This document shows, one piece after another, positions 7,337 to 16,153 of a stretch of DNA of 64,000 nucleotides. The notes below the pieces were generated by a model. The model made no database searches. It was not told the DNA's origin and saw only the letters and a list, made by a program, of their open reading frames with translations. This DNA comes from Psychrobacillus lasiicapitis. Its GTDB lineage: Bacteria; Bacillota; Bacilli; Bacillales_A; Planococcaceae. Each line of letters begins with the position of its first letter. Positions within the stretch are counted from its first letter, which is position 1. Location of the stretch: positions 390,334 through 454,333 of the forward strand of contig NZ_VDGH01000002.1 in the NCBI RefSeq assembly GCF_006861795.1, written 5' to 3'. The translations under genes and the position numbers were made by a program.

Positions 7337-8659
7337 ATGAAAGCAGTCGATTTAGTTCAACAAATTTCCAATGTGCCTACATTTAAAAAATATGGCCGTG
7401 TAAATAGGGTTGTTGGATTAATGATTGAATCTCAAGGTCCTGAAAGCTCAATCGGCGATGTATGTAAAATTCATATCAACTCTTCTAAAAACGGTCATTC
7501 TGTCATTTTTGCTGAAGTAGTAGGGTTTAAAGACGAAATCGTTATTTTAATGCCTTACACCAATATTCGTGAAATATCGACAGGATGTTTAGTCGAAGGT
7601 ACGGGTAGCCCGTTAGAGATAAAGGTTGGCCCTGAGTTAATAGGGAAAGTACTTGATTCGATGGGGAATCCGATAGATGGAACTATGTTGCCAAAAGGCT
7701 TGATGACTGTTGGCACAGAGCAAGATCCGCCAAATCCTCTTACTCGTCCACCGATTGACGAACGAATTGAAGTTGGAGTAAAAGCGATTGATGGAATGTT
7801 AACAATCGGAAAAGGTCAAAGGGTTGGGATCTTTGCTGGATCTGGTGTTGGTAAAAGTACATTGCTTGGGATGATTGCAAGAAATACGAATGCTGACTTA
7901 AACGTTATCGCACTTATTGGAGAACGTGGAAGAGAAGTACGTGAGTTTATCGAGCGAGATTTAGGGGAAGAAGGCTTAGCAAGATCAATTGTTGTGGCAG
8001 CCACATCAGATTCTCCTGCTTTAATGCGTATTAAAGGGGCGTTTACTGCTACTGCCATTGCCGAGTATTTCCGAGATAAAGGGCTCAATGTCATGCTGAT
8101 GATGGACTCTGTGACTCGCGTTGCGATGGCTCAACGAGAAATTGGACTTGCAGTTGGGGAGCCTCCTGCAACAAGAGGGTATACTCCTTCTGTGTTCTCT
8201 ATCTTACCGAAGCTATTAGAGCGTACCGGTACCAATGAAAATGGAACAATTACTGCGTTTTATACCGTGCTTGTAGACGGTGACGATATGAACGAGCCGA
8301 TTGCAGACACCGTCCGAGGTATTTTAGATGGGCATATCGTACTCGATCGTTCACTTGCCAACAAAGGACAGTACCCAGCCATCAATGTACTGAAAAGTAT
8401 TAGCCGGCTGATGAATCATATTTCGGATGAAAAACATAAAAAAGCAGCGGAACGTTTGCGAGATTTATATTTTACGTATAACAAATCAGAGGATTTGATC
8501 AATATAGGTGCTTATAAGCGAGGAACATCCAGAGAAATAGATGAAGCAATACAGTATGAGCCTTTAATCACAGCATTCCTAAAACAAGGCTATTTAGACA
8601 AAGTATCTCTCGCGTCCAGTGTAGATGAATTAGTGAAATTAGCAGGTGGTGGTTCGTAA
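7337..8659 (+). CDS. fliI: Flagellum-specific type III export ATPase FliI
   Basis: FliI is the F1-beta-like ATPase energising flagellar export. The 440-residue protein shows Walker A AGSGVGKST at residues 167-175, a Walker B/DMM region (LNVMLMMDSVTRVAMAQREIGLAVGEPPATRGY) and the conserved SRLMNHISDEKH segment. Start ATG 7337 (MKAVDLVQQ) follows GGAGTGA in the fliH end. The upstream in-frame GTG 7328 has no ribosome site. It works with FliH and FliJ, both adjacent. Confidence 0.97.
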   Translation: MKAVDLVQQISNVPTFKKYGRVNRVVGLMIESQGPESSIGDVCKIHINSSKNGHSVIFAEVVGFKDEIVILMPYTNIREISTGCLVEGTGSPLEIKVGPELIGKVLDSMGNPIDGTMLPKGLMTVGTEQDPPNPLTRPPIDERIEVGVKAIDGMLTIGKGQRVGIFAGSGVGKSTLLGMIARNTNADLNVIALIGERGREVREFIERDLGEEGLARSIVVAATSDSPALMRIKGAFTATAIAEYFRDKGLNVMLMMDSVTRVAMAQREIGLAVGEPPATRGYTPSVFSILPKLLERTGTNENGTITAFYTVLVDGDDMNEPIADTVRGILDGHIVLDRSLANKGQYPAINVLKSISRLMNHISDEKHKKAAERLRDLYFTYNKSEDLINIGAYKRGTSREIDEAIQYEPLITAFLKQGYLDKVSLASSVDELVKLAGGGS

Positions 8660-8660
8660 A

Positions 8661-9110
8661 ATGGTTGCCTATCAATATAAATTTGCAAAAGTGTTAAACA
8701 TTCGGGAACAGGAAAAGTCCGAAACGGAAATTGCGTATAAAGAATCTGTCCATTCTTTTGAAAAAGTAGCAACGGAATTATATGAGCTATTGAAAAAGCA
8801 AGAAGATACAGTTGATGCGCAAAATGACCGTTTATCATCAGGGCTGTATATCGACCAAGTCCATCATTATTCCAAATATATAGATGGACTCCAAAAAAGA
8901 ATTGAAGTAGTTCAAAAAGAAGTCATACAAGCACGCACAAAGATGAATTGGTTCGAAGAGAAGCTAGTAGAAAAATCATTGGAAGTGCGAAAGTTCGAAA
9001 AGATGAAAGAAAAAGACTTTGAACAATTCAGGCAAGAACAACAACGACTAGAAACGATACAGTTAGATGAGATTTCTTCTATAAAGTTTCAAAACAAAGA
9101 GATTAGGTGA
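8661..9110 (+). CDS. fliJ: Flagellar export chaperone/stalk protein FliJ
   Basis: FliJ is the coiled-coil stalk inserted into the FliI ring that couples it to FlhA. The protein of about 149 residues is almost wholly alpha-helical and charged, beginning MVAYQYKFAKVLNIREQEK as in Bacillus FliJ, with EKNIEVKKFEKMREK-like residues (EVRKFEKMKEK) near the C-terminus. ATG 8661 follows GGTGGTGG at the end of fliI. The stop overlaps the start region of the next gene. Confidence 0.93.
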   Translation: MVAYQYKFAKVLNIREQEKSETEIAYKESVHSFEKVATELYELLKKQEDTVDAQNDRLSSGLYIDQVHHYSKYIDGLQKRIEVVQKEVIQARTKMNWFEEKLVEKSLEVRKFEKMKEKDFEQFRQEQQRLETIQLDEISSIKFQNKEIR

Positions 9111-9118
9111 GTAAAAGC

Positions 9119-9715
9119 ATGGCTAACCGGAACAAATCGAAGAAAAGCATTCTACAAGAAGAAAATAATGCAAAAGGTATAAGCAAAATGAAAATGTTTT
9201 TTTATTGGTTTATCATTCCTTTGTTATTTGCTTTAGCTCTCCTACTAATTATTGCTCAAATATTGAATGTGAATGTTTTTGAGAAAGCAAAAGAGTTAAC
9301 CGGTGTTGGACAAACTGAAGTGGTAACAGAAGACTTAAAAACGGACAATCTTGAACAACGAGTTGTCTCTCTACAAGCAGAAATTCAACAAAAAGAGGCA
9401 GAAATAGGTCAATTGCAACAACAGATAGAAGACTCGGCAAAGTCAAATGAAGCGCTGCTAGTAGAACAGGAACGACTACTTGATGAAATAGAAACACTTA
9501 AAAGAGAACAAACAAGCACGAAACAAGCATATAGCGAAATAGTTTCGACGTTTGAAAAAATGTCTGCTAAAGCGGCTGCTCCTGTCATAACGAAAATGAG
9601 TGACGCAGAGGCACTGCGCATACTAACTAGTTTAAAACCAGATACCGTAGCGAAAATTTACGAAAAAATGACGCCTGAAGACGCTGCAAAATATACAGAG
9701 CTCATGGCAGAGTAA
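9119..9715 (+). CDS. ylxF: YlxF-like flagellar operon membrane protein (MotE/MgtE N-domain type)
   Basis: The position between fliJ and fliK and the layout match B. subtilis YlxF. It has a short basic cytoplasmic N-terminus, one transmembrane helix (about residues 30-52), a long coiled coil (about 75-150), and a C-terminal MgtE-N/MotE-like helical motif (MSDAEALRILTSLKPDTVAKIYEKMTPEDAAKYTELMAE). MotE-type proteins are reported to chaperone MotC in other bacteria. The role in Bacillus is less clear, so I infer only a motor-associated function. ATG 9119 behind AGGTGA (9105-9110) is preferred to GTG 9107, which overlaps the fliJ stop. Confidence 0.85.
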   Translation: MANRNKSKKSILQEENNAKGISKMKMFFYWFIIPLLFALALLLIIAQILNVNVFEKAKELTGVGQTEVVTEDLKTDNLEQRVVSLQAEIQQKEAEIGQLQQQIEDSAKSNEALLVEQERLLDEIETLKREQTSTKQAYSEIVSTFEKMSAKAAAPVITKMSDAEALRILTSLKPDTVAKIYEKMTPEDAAKYTELMAE

Positions 9716-9749
9716 TAACAGTTCTATTTGAAAGGAGGTGAGATAGTTC

Positions 9750-10946
9750 GTGAATCTCGCAACAATTGTCCATATGGGAAATAATATAGCATTACCAGCA
9801 AAGGGGCAGCAGTTATCTCCTAAAAGTAATCAAATTTTTGGCAATGTTTTTGGACAAATACTATCCAATCAACAACTGCAACCAACCGTTGATACGATGC
9901 GTAAAATGCCTGAACAGGATGTAACCCAAGACGTATTATCCATTCTTAATACAGTGTCGCTAGAAGAACTAGAAACGTTAATCGGATCGAAAGAATTAGC
10001 AGTAAGTCCGAAACAATTAAAAGAGTTACTTTCTAAGCTACTAGGAGAAGAAATGGATCCGGTAGAAGAAATGACAGAAGCCAACGTATGGGACATTCTA
10101 GCAGGCGTACAACAACAGCCAAGTAAGCTGACAGATGCGATTACCTTATCACTTAATGGGCAAGGACCGGTATCACCGGCTGAAGCAAAGCAAGCTGTAC
10201 AATTACTAAAAATAGCACAGCTAATTGGCAATAAATCGGATCTTAATTTAAAACAAGAATCCACACTATTTGACCTAAAACAATTGCTCGAAAAAGTCAA
10301 AGAAGGTAACACACAAGTTAACGTTAATGGAAGCCAGAAAAACGATATGATGCTAGGGTTAAAGCAAGTTACCCAACAAGTGATCGTCCGACAAGTTTCA
10401 ACTCAGGCTCCAAATGAAGCGATTGTTGTAACGAAAGAAGAAATGACCAATATACAATCGCAATCTTCTGCCATTGTACAAACAAAAGTAGAAACAGTAT
10501 CGATCACATTACCGACTGAAAAACCTGCACAATCAGAAGAATTTTTAAAAGAGCTACAAAAGGTCATGAATCGTGTACAGTTTGGACAAACAGGCGGAGC
10601 GAATAGGTTAGTTATTAAAGTGTATCCGGAGCAGCTTGGTACAATTCGTATCGAATTAGTCCAAAAAGATGGAATATTAACGGCGAAAATGTTGGCATCT
10701 ACCGCACTTGGAAAAGAGCTGTTAGATTCAAACTCCAGTCATTTAAAGCAAAGCTTAGTTAACCAAAACATACAAATCGATAAGCTAGAAATAACACAAG
10801 CTCTACAAGATCCAAATAGACAAGAAAGAAACCAATCTTTCCAGGAGTCATTTAGACAACAGCAACAACAGCAGCAGGAACAATCTAATGAACAACCGGA
10901 AGACCAATCTTCATTTGAAGAGTTTTTAAAGGAAATGGAGGTATAG
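9750..10946 (+). CDS. fliK: Flagellar hook-length control protein FliK
   Basis: FliK is a secreted molecular ruler that switches export specificity via FlhB. The 398-residue protein is variable and Gln-rich in its N-terminal two thirds. It carries the conserved Flg_hook domain at about residues 285-350 (LVIKVYPEQLGTIRIELVQ ... GILTAKMLASTALGKELL). A polyglutamine run near residues 370-377 precedes an acidic tail. GTG 9750 lies 9 nt after the very strong site AAGGAGGTGA (9731-9740). Domain order and the position before flgD support the call. Confidence 0.92.
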   Translation: MNLATIVHMGNNIALPAKGQQLSPKSNQIFGNVFGQILSNQQLQPTVDTMRKMPEQDVTQDVLSILNTVSLEELETLIGSKELAVSPKQLKELLSKLLGEEMDPVEEMTEANVWDILAGVQQQPSKLTDAITLSLNGQGPVSPAEAKQAVQLLKIAQLIGNKSDLNLKQESTLFDLKQLLEKVKEGNTQVNVNGSQKNDMMLGLKQVTQQVIVRQVSTQAPNEAIVVTKEEMTNIQSQSSAIVQTKVETVSITLPTEKPAQSEEFLKELQKVMNRVQFGQTGGANRLVIKVYPEQLGTIRIELVQKDGILTAKMLASTALGKELLDSNSSHLKQSLVNQNIQIDKLEITQALQDPNRQERNQSFQESFRQQQQQQQEQSNEQPEDQSSFEEFLKEMEV

Positions 10947-10949
10947 CAA

Positions 10950-11591
10950 GTGGCTGACATGAACCCAATTACAAGTAATATGTACTTGGCAAATCAAAAA
11001 AAGGTAGAAAAGCAAACGGGGAACAGTGCACTTGGAAAAGATGCGTTTTTAAAAATATTGATGGCGCAGTTACAAAACCAAGATCCAACAAACCCGATGA
11101 AAGACACCGAGTTCATCGCTCAAATGGCTCAATTCTCATCTTTAGAGCAAATGTCCAACTTAACAAAAGCGTTTGAGGATTTTGCACAAGTACAAGAACA
11201 AAGCCAGATGATTGAGTATAGTAGCTTCGTAGGAAAAGAAGTGAAATGGCATGAGTTAACAGATAAGCTAGATGAAGCGGGCAAGCCTATTGCAAATGAA
11301 GGTACCGGACAAATAAAAGCGATTAAATTTGTTAATGGGAATGTAGAATTTACACTCGCAGACGGTAAAGTGATTTCACCAGGAAATATTTCTGAAATTA
11401 TAGCAAACGGAGCAGGTGCAAATAGCTTAGTAGATGCAAGTATGATGATAGGTAAAACAGTAGGCTATATGAACGGTGAAACAGCAGGAACCGGACAGGT
11501 TGTTTCTGTAACCAAAAAAGACGGTTCAATCGTTTATAACTTAAGTGATAACACGACAATTACATCTGATCAAATAAATTCGATTAGTTAA
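10950..11591 (+). CDS. flgD: Flagellar hook assembly scaffold FlgD
   Basis: FlgD caps the growing hook and is required for FlgE polymerisation. The 213-residue protein has the conserved N-terminus (GKDAFLKILMAQLQNQDPTNPMKDTEFIAQMAQFSSLEQM) that gives the family its signature, followed by a variable C-terminal part that is longer than in B. subtilis and ends with a tudor-like beta segment. Start GTG 10950 follows TGGAGGT at 10936-10942. The gene is 3 nt from fliK and directly before the TIGR02530-type gene and flgE. Confidence 0.95.
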   Translation: MADMNPITSNMYLANQKKVEKQTGNSALGKDAFLKILMAQLQNQDPTNPMKDTEFIAQMAQFSSLEQMSNLTKAFEDFAQVQEQSQMIEYSSFVGKEVKWHELTDKLDEAGKPIANEGTGQIKAIKFVNGNVEFTLADGKVISPGNISEIIANGAGANSLVDASMMIGKTVGYMNGETAGTGQVVSVTKKDGSIVYNLSDNTTITSDQINSIS

Positions 11592-11609
11592 ATAGAACGG
11601 GGACTTGCA

Positions 11610-11990
11610 ATGGACAACATGAAGATGAATCGAGTTCCGCTGCAACCAACAATCCGTCAAGCCTATACATCCAAACAAGTCACAACGCCAAAACAATCGT
11701 TCTTACAGCATTTACATGAGGCTACCGTAAAAACAGAGCTGAAAGTTAGCAAACATGCTAATCAACGATTGATTGATAGAAATATTCACATCTCAGAAGC
11801 ACAATGGCAAATGATAAATGACAAAGTAGCAGAAGCACGTTCAAAAGGTGTAAAAGACTCTCTAGTCTTGACGGATCAAGCAGCTTTAATCGTCAGTGCA
11901 AAAAATGCAACAGTGATTACTGCTATGGATCGCACGGAAGCAAACAATCAATTATTTACAAATATCGACGGCACCATCGTGCTTAACTAA
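11610..11990 (+). CDS. TIGR02530-family flagellar operon protein
   Basis: This 126-residue protein sits between flgD and flgE. It resembles the TIGR02530 'flagellar operon protein' family. The segment VSKHANQRLIDRNIHISEAQWQMINDKV is typical, followed by SLVLTDQAALIVSAKNATVITAMDR. The precise function is unknown. Its place suggests a role in hook assembly. B. subtilis lacks a gene at this spot as far as I recall, while many other bacilli have it. ATG 11610 has a GGGGACTTGCA ribosome site of modest quality. Confidence 0.8.
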   Translation: MDNMKMNRVPLQPTIRQAYTSKQVTTPKQSFLQHLHEATVKTELKVSKHANQRLIDRNIHISEAQWQMINDKVAEARSKGVKDSLVLTDQAALIVSAKNATVITAMDRTEANNQLFTNIDGTIVLN

Positions 11991-12071
11991 TAAATAGCAG
12001 GACCTTGAAAAGGATGCTATGTGCAGCGGACTGATAGAAGCTAGCACACAAATGGAAGGGAGAAAAATTAA

Positions 12072-12866
12072 ATGATTCGCTCAATGTACTCAGGAATTTC
12101 AGGCTTAAAAAACTTTCAAACAAAACTAGACGTGATTGGTAACAATATTGCCAATGTTAATACTTATGGATTTAAAAAGGGGCGTACAGTTTTTAAAGAT
12201 TTGATCTCGCAAACTACTGCTGGAGCAACAGCTGCGACAGCTACACGTGGTGGAGTTAATGCTAAACAAGTCGGGTTAGGATCTCAATTGGCAAGCATTG
12301 ATACAATTCACTCTGGTGGTTCTTTACAGACTACTGGTAATACATTGGATTTAGGTATTTCGGGAGAAGGTTATTTTCAGGTAAGCGAAAATGGTTCTAC
12401 TGATATTTCTTATACTAGAGCCGGTAACTTCTATCTAGACAGCAACGGTGATTTAGTAAATGGAGATGGTATGTATTTGGTAGGTGATACTACACCTTTA
12501 AATATTCCAGTAGACTCACAAAGTATGTCAATTGGACAAGATGGTACAGTTACTTATGTTGATAATGCGGGAGCTCTACAAACTGCGGGTGTAATTCAAA
12601 TGGCAAAATTCCCAAATAGCGGCGGATTAACAAAAGCAGGTTCAAACTATTTTAAAGAATCTCCAGCTTCCGGTGCTCCATTAGCAGGAAATCCTTTAGA
12701 GGAAGGTCGTGGATCTATCAACTCAGGTTTCCTAGAAATGTCCAACGTTGACTTATCCGAAGAATTTACAGACATGATCGTAGCACAACGTGGTTTCCAA
12801 GCGAACACTCGTATTATTACAACTTCTGATTCCATATTAGAAGAGCTTATCAACTTAAAACGTTAA
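12072..12866 (+). CDS. flgE: Flagellar hook protein FlgE (formerly FlgG in Bacillus)
   Basis: FlgE is the hook subunit exported after rod completion. At 264 residues it is the same length as B. subtilis FlgE. It starts MIRSMYSGISGLKNFQTKLDVIGNNIANVNTYGFKK, the hook/rod N-terminal signature, and ends in the matching C-terminal motif (SGFLEMSNVDLSEEFTDMIVAQRGFQANTRIITTSDSILEELINLKR). ATG 12072 follows GGAAGGGAG. A weak imperfect hairpin (TGTGC-AGC/GCT-AGCACA, about 12019-12050) lies in the 81-nt upstream gap. The short central domain means a small hook D2, usual for Bacillus. Confidence 0.96.
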   Translation: MIRSMYSGISGLKNFQTKLDVIGNNIANVNTYGFKKGRTVFKDLISQTTAGATAATATRGGVNAKQVGLGSQLASIDTIHSGGSLQTTGNTLDLGISGEGYFQVSENGSTDISYTRAGNFYLDSNGDLVNGDGMYLVGDTTPLNIPVDSQSMSIGQDGTVTYVDNAGALQTAGVIQMAKFPNSGGLTKAGSNYFKESPASGAPLAGNPLEEGRGSINSGFLEMSNVDLSEEFTDMIVAQRGFQANTRIITTSDSILEELINLKR

Positions 12867-12888
12867 TCTATTAAACTAGTAAATTTGT

Positions 12889-12935
12889 AAGGGAGGGGTG
12901 GGCCGTTCCTTGAATGGCCCGGCCCTTTATATATG
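12889..12935 (+). promoter_or_regulatory. Hairpin-bridged ribosome binding site of swrD
   Basis: A strong Shine-Dalgarno, AAGGGAGGGG (12889-12898), is 34 nt from the ATG at 12933, too far for normal use. Between them lies a perfect GGGCCG (12900-12905)/CGGCCC (12920-12925) stem. If folded, the stem leaves about one base on the left and seven on the right, an effective spacing of about 8 nt. The layout resembles the phage T4 gene 25 start. No closer Shine-Dalgarno or other in-frame start is visible. Confidence 0.55.
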
Positions 12936-13154
12936 ATTAACTTAACACGATTAAATGGCAAAGAGTTTTCGTTGAATGCTCTATACATAGAGACGGTGGA
13001 AGCTTTTCCGGATACAACGATTACACTTACAAATGGTCATAAATATGTTGCGTTGGAGTCCAGAGAAGAAGTACACGCTCAAATTTATCAGTTTTACAAG
13101 GATATACATATATTAGCGAACCCCCATATAAGAGGTGAAGATCATGAAGAGTAA
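12933..13154 (+). CDS. swrD: Swarming motility protein SwrD (FlbD family)
   Basis: This small 73-residue FlbD-family protein begins MINLTRLNGKEFSLNALYIETVEAFPDTTITLTNGHKYVALES, which is diagnostic. In B. subtilis SwrD (YlzI) raises flagellar motor power for swarming, probably through the stator. The start ATG 12933 is the only reasonable one, and its Shine-Dalgarno is hairpin-separated. The C-terminus overlaps the fliL start by 11 nt, so the two are probably translationally coupled. Confidence 0.93.
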   Translation: MINLTRLNGKEFSLNALYIETVEAFPDTTITLTNGHKYVALESREEVHAQIYQFYKDIHILANPHIRGEDHEE

Positions 13155-13575
13155 AAATAGACTGCTAACGATTATGCTTATTATTTTAGTTTCTATCACT
13201 TTAGTAGGTGTCATTGCAGTGCTCATTATTTTTCAACTAAATAAAGGTGAAGAAGAAACAGGGCCGACTATCGATGAAATAGTAGAATCCTCGGTCGATA
13301 TACCGGAAATCACGACGAACCTTGCGGCGAATAAATTCATTCGTATTTCGTTAAAAGTGCAAACGGATAATCCAAAAGCAGCAGAAGAACTAATGAAAAG
13401 AGATTTCCAAGTGAAAAATATTGTTATTACAGAGCTTTCTGAAATGACACCAGAAGATTTAGAAGGAAAGCAAGGAAAAGCAAATTTTCAATCATCCTTA
13501 AAAACGAAAATTAATGAGTTAATGGATGAAGGAGAAGTGCAGCAAGTTTATATTACTTCTTATATAATTCAGTAA
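13144..13575 (+). CDS. fliL: Flagellar basal body-associated protein FliL
   Basis: FliL is a single-pass membrane protein surrounding the stator units. The 143-residue protein has a basic start, a transmembrane helix at about residues 7-31 (LLTIMLIILVSITLVGVIAVL), and the extracytoplasmic FliL domain (NKFIRISLKVQTDNPKAAEEL ... LKTKINELMDEGEVQQVYITSYIIQ). ATG 13144 behind AGAGGTGA is preferred over the in-frame GTG 13135, which is part of that Shine-Dalgarno. Confidence 0.95.
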   Translation: MKSKNRLLTIMLIILVSITLVGVIAVLIIFQLNKGEEETGPTIDEIVESSVDIPEITTNLAANKFIRISLKVQTDNPKAAEELMKRDFQVKNIVITELSEMTPEDLEGKQGKANFQSSLKTKINELMDEGEVQQVYITSYIIQ

Positions 13576-13606
13576 TGTACTATTTTTTTGAATGGAGGTG
13601 GGCAGA

Positions 13607-14605
13607 TTGGCAGGAGATATATTATCTCAATCGGAAATAGATGCGTTGTTAAGTGCTCTTTCAACAGGCGAAATGACAGCAGATGAGATGAAAAGTGAGC
13701 AGGAAGCTAAAAAAGTCAGAGTATATGACTTTAAGCGAGCACTTCGTTTCTCAAAAGATCAAATTCGTAGTTTAACGCGAATTCATGAAAATTTTGCTCG
13801 TTTATTAACAACATTTTTTTCTGCCCAATTAAGATCGTACGTCCAAATTTCTGTCGTATCTGTGGATCAGATTCCGTTCGAAGAATTTATTCGTTCGGTG
13901 CCACATATGACGTTGATCAATGTGTTTGAAGTTCCCCCATTAGAAGGAAATATTTTAATGGAGATTAATCCGAATATCGCTTACACGATGTTGGATCTTT
14001 TAATGGGTGGTCGAGGTGAAACACATACAAAGACATATAACTTAACAGAGATTGAAACGAAAATAATGACGAATCTATTTGAACGTTCGTTTGATAATCT
14101 AAGAGAGGCTTGGACCAATATTGCAGATATTGACCCAATTCTTACAGAGCTCGAAGTCAACCCACAATTTTTACAGATGATTTCGCCAAACGAAACAGTA
14201 GTTGTTATATCCTTTAATACGATTATTGGAGAAACAAGTGGAATGATTAATATTTGTATACCGCATGTTGTTTTAGAACCAATCGTACCTAACTTATCGG
14301 TGCGTTATTGGATGCAAACAAACAAAAAAGAAGTATCTCCTGAGCAGTTAAAAGTACTTGAAAAACGTGTTAAATCAGCAGAAATACCAATAGTAGCAGA
14401 AATAGGATCTACTAATATTTCTATTGAAGACTTGTTGTACTTACAATTAGGAGATGTTATTCAGTTAAATGCAAAAATAGATGATCCTTTAACCGTTAAA
14501 GTTGGGGATATGCCAAAGTTTAAAGCGCAACCGGGTAAACTTAAAAATCGGATGGCTGTACAAGTCATGGAAACATTGAAAGGAGGAGAGGAAGATGATG
14601 AGTGA
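13607..14605 (+). CDS. fliM: Flagellar motor switch protein FliM
   Basis: FliM is the C-ring subunit that binds CheY-P. The 332-residue protein begins MAGDILSQSEIDALLSALSTGEM, the CheY-binding N-terminal motif LSQSEIDALL. A CheC-like middle domain (about residues 45-230) and a C-terminal FliN-like SPOA domain follow. The start is TTG 13607, 6 nt after TGGAGGTG (13593-13600). An in-frame codon at 13592 would overlap that site. The end overlaps fliY by 11 nt. Confidence 0.97.
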   Translation: MAGDILSQSEIDALLSALSTGEMTADEMKSEQEAKKVRVYDFKRALRFSKDQIRSLTRIHENFARLLTTFFSAQLRSYVQISVVSVDQIPFEEFIRSVPHMTLINVFEVPPLEGNILMEINPNIAYTMLDLLMGGRGETHTKTYNLTEIETKIMTNLFERSFDNLREAWTNIADIDPILTELEVNPQFLQMISPNETVVVISFNTIIGETSGMINICIPHVVLEPIVPNLSVRYWMQTNKKEVSPEQLKVLEKRVKSAEIPIVAEIGSTNISIEDLLYLQLGDVIQLNAKIDDPLTVKVGDMPKFKAQPGKLKNRMAVQVMETLKGGEEDDE

Positions 14606-15767
14606 TGATATGCTCTCCCAAGAAGAAATTGAGGCCCTCCTAAGAGGAACAACATTGGAAGAGGAGAAAAACAGTAAACAAGCTACTCATGATGTTCAAA
14701 TAGGAGATTATTTGGATGATTTTGCCCAAGACACTTTAGGAGAAATCGGAAATATTTCTTTTGGTAGTTCGGCTACTGCATTGTCTGCTCTTTTAGGGCA
14801 AAAAGTAGAAATAACGACACCAAATATTAGCATGATTAATCGCTCGAAACTTAAAGAGGAATTTCCACAACCATACGTAGCAGTTCAGGTTCATTATACA
14901 GCTGGACTCACCGGGATGAATCTTCTTGTCATTAAACAATCAGATGCTACTATCATTGCAGATTTAATGCTTGGTGGAGATGGGATTGATCCAAAGCCAG
15001 AGCTTAGTGAAATTCAGTTAAGTGCAGTGCAAGAAGCGATGAATCAAATGATGGGCTCAGCTGCGACATCTATGTCGACTGTGTTCAATAAAAAAGTGGA
15101 TATTTCACCACCTTCTATTGATTTGATGAATTTATTGGCCGATGAAGGAACGGATGCCATTCCAAACGATGAAATGTTGATAAAAGTATCGTTCCGCTTA
15201 AAAATTGGCGAATTAATCGACTCGAATATTATGCAGTTACTTCCGCTTGAATTCGGATTGAACATCGTACAATCGTTAATGGGAGAAGAAGAGGAACAAG
15301 AAGCCGCTGCAACGATCATGGAAGAAAGAGTAGAAACTACTCCAACACAAACACAAAATCCGGTGGCACAAACAGGGCAAGCGCGCCAGCAAGTACAAGA
15401 GCAACCGCCAATGCAATTTACTCAACCGCGTCATGTACAGCCACAGGTAGAAGTGCAGCAAGCACAATTTGCTAGTTTTGAGACACCAAGTCTATCACAA
15501 AATGAATCGAGAAATTTAAATTTACTACTTGATATACCTCTACAAGTAACAGTAGAATTAGGTCGTACTAAAAGAACAGTGAAGGACATTCTGGAACTAA
15601 CAAGTGGCTCTATTATTGAACTAGACAAATTGGCTGGAGAACCAGTTGATATTTTAGTAAATAATAGACATATTGCTAAAGGGGAAGTCGTAGTAATCGA
15701 TGAAAACTTCGGTGTTCGAATTACGGATATTCTAAGCCAAGCAGATCGTATTAACAATTTACAATAA
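14595..15767 (+). CDS. fliY: Flagellar motor switch phosphatase FliY
   Basis: FliY is the Gram-positive C-ring protein that combines a CheC-like CheY-P phosphatase with a FliN domain. The 390-residue protein has an N-terminal CheY-binding LSQEEIEALLRG motif. Two phosphatase helices carry the E/N signature (TLGEIGNISFGSSATALS and SAVQEAMNQMMGSAATSMS). A Gln/Pro-rich linker (about residues 235-310) and a C-terminal FliN/SPOA domain (LLLDIPLQVTVELGRTKRTVKDILEL) complete it. ATG 14595 follows AGGAGGAG at the fliM end, within an 11-nt overlap. Confidence 0.96.
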   Translation: MMSDDMLSQEEIEALLRGTTLEEEKNSKQATHDVQIGDYLDDFAQDTLGEIGNISFGSSATALSALLGQKVEITTPNISMINRSKLKEEFPQPYVAVQVHYTAGLTGMNLLVIKQSDATIIADLMLGGDGIDPKPELSEIQLSAVQEAMNQMMGSAATSMSTVFNKKVDISPPSIDLMNLLADEGTDAIPNDEMLIKVSFRLKIGELIDSNIMQLLPLEFGLNIVQSLMGEEEEQEAAATIMEERVETTPTQTQNPVAQTGQARQQVQEQPPMQFTQPRHVQPQVEVQQAQFASFETPSLSQNESRNLNLLLDIPLQVTVELGRTKRTVKDILELTSGSIIELDKLAGEPVDILVNNRHIAKGEVVVIDENFGVRITDILSQADRINNLQ

Positions 15768-15786
15768 GTAATGGGGGAGACATACT

Positions 15787-16149
15787 ATGTCCAAAAGAAT
15801 TTTAGTAGTAGACGATGCTGCATTTATGCGCATGATGATCAAAGATATTTTGTCTAAAAACGGGTTTGAAGTAGTTGGAGAAGCTGGAGACGGGGTACAA
15901 GCAATTGAGAAATATGCTGAACTTAAACCAGATTTGGTAACGATGGATATTACAATGCCTGAAATGGATGGAATTGCTGCATTAAAAGAAATTAAAGCAA
16001 AAGATCCAAATGCAGTTATTATTATGTGTTCCGCTATGGGACAACAAGCAATGGTTATTGATGCTATTCAAGCTGGTGCAAAAGATTTTATCGTAAAACC
16101 TTTCCAAGCAGACAGAGTAATTGAAGCAATTTCCAAAGCAATCGGGTAA
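15787..16149 (+). CDS. cheY: Chemotaxis response regulator CheY
   Basis: This is the single-domain receiver that carries the phosphoryl signal from CheA to FliM/FliY. The 120-residue protein has the acidic pocket D9-D10, phosphoacceptor D54 (LVTMD), the switch S82/A83 region and K104 (IVKPF), all intact. In B. subtilis CheY-P promotes counter-clockwise rotation. ATG 15787 follows GGGGGAGA. It sits between the rotor gene fliY and the export gene fliZ, the conserved Bacillus position. Confidence 0.97.
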   Translation: MSKRILVVDDAAFMRMMIKDILSKNGFEVVGEAGDGVQAIEKYAELKPDLVTMDITMPEMDGIAALKEIKAKDPNAVIIMCSAMGQQAMVIDAIQAGAKDFIVKPFQADRVIEAISKAIG

Positions 16150-16153
16150 TACA

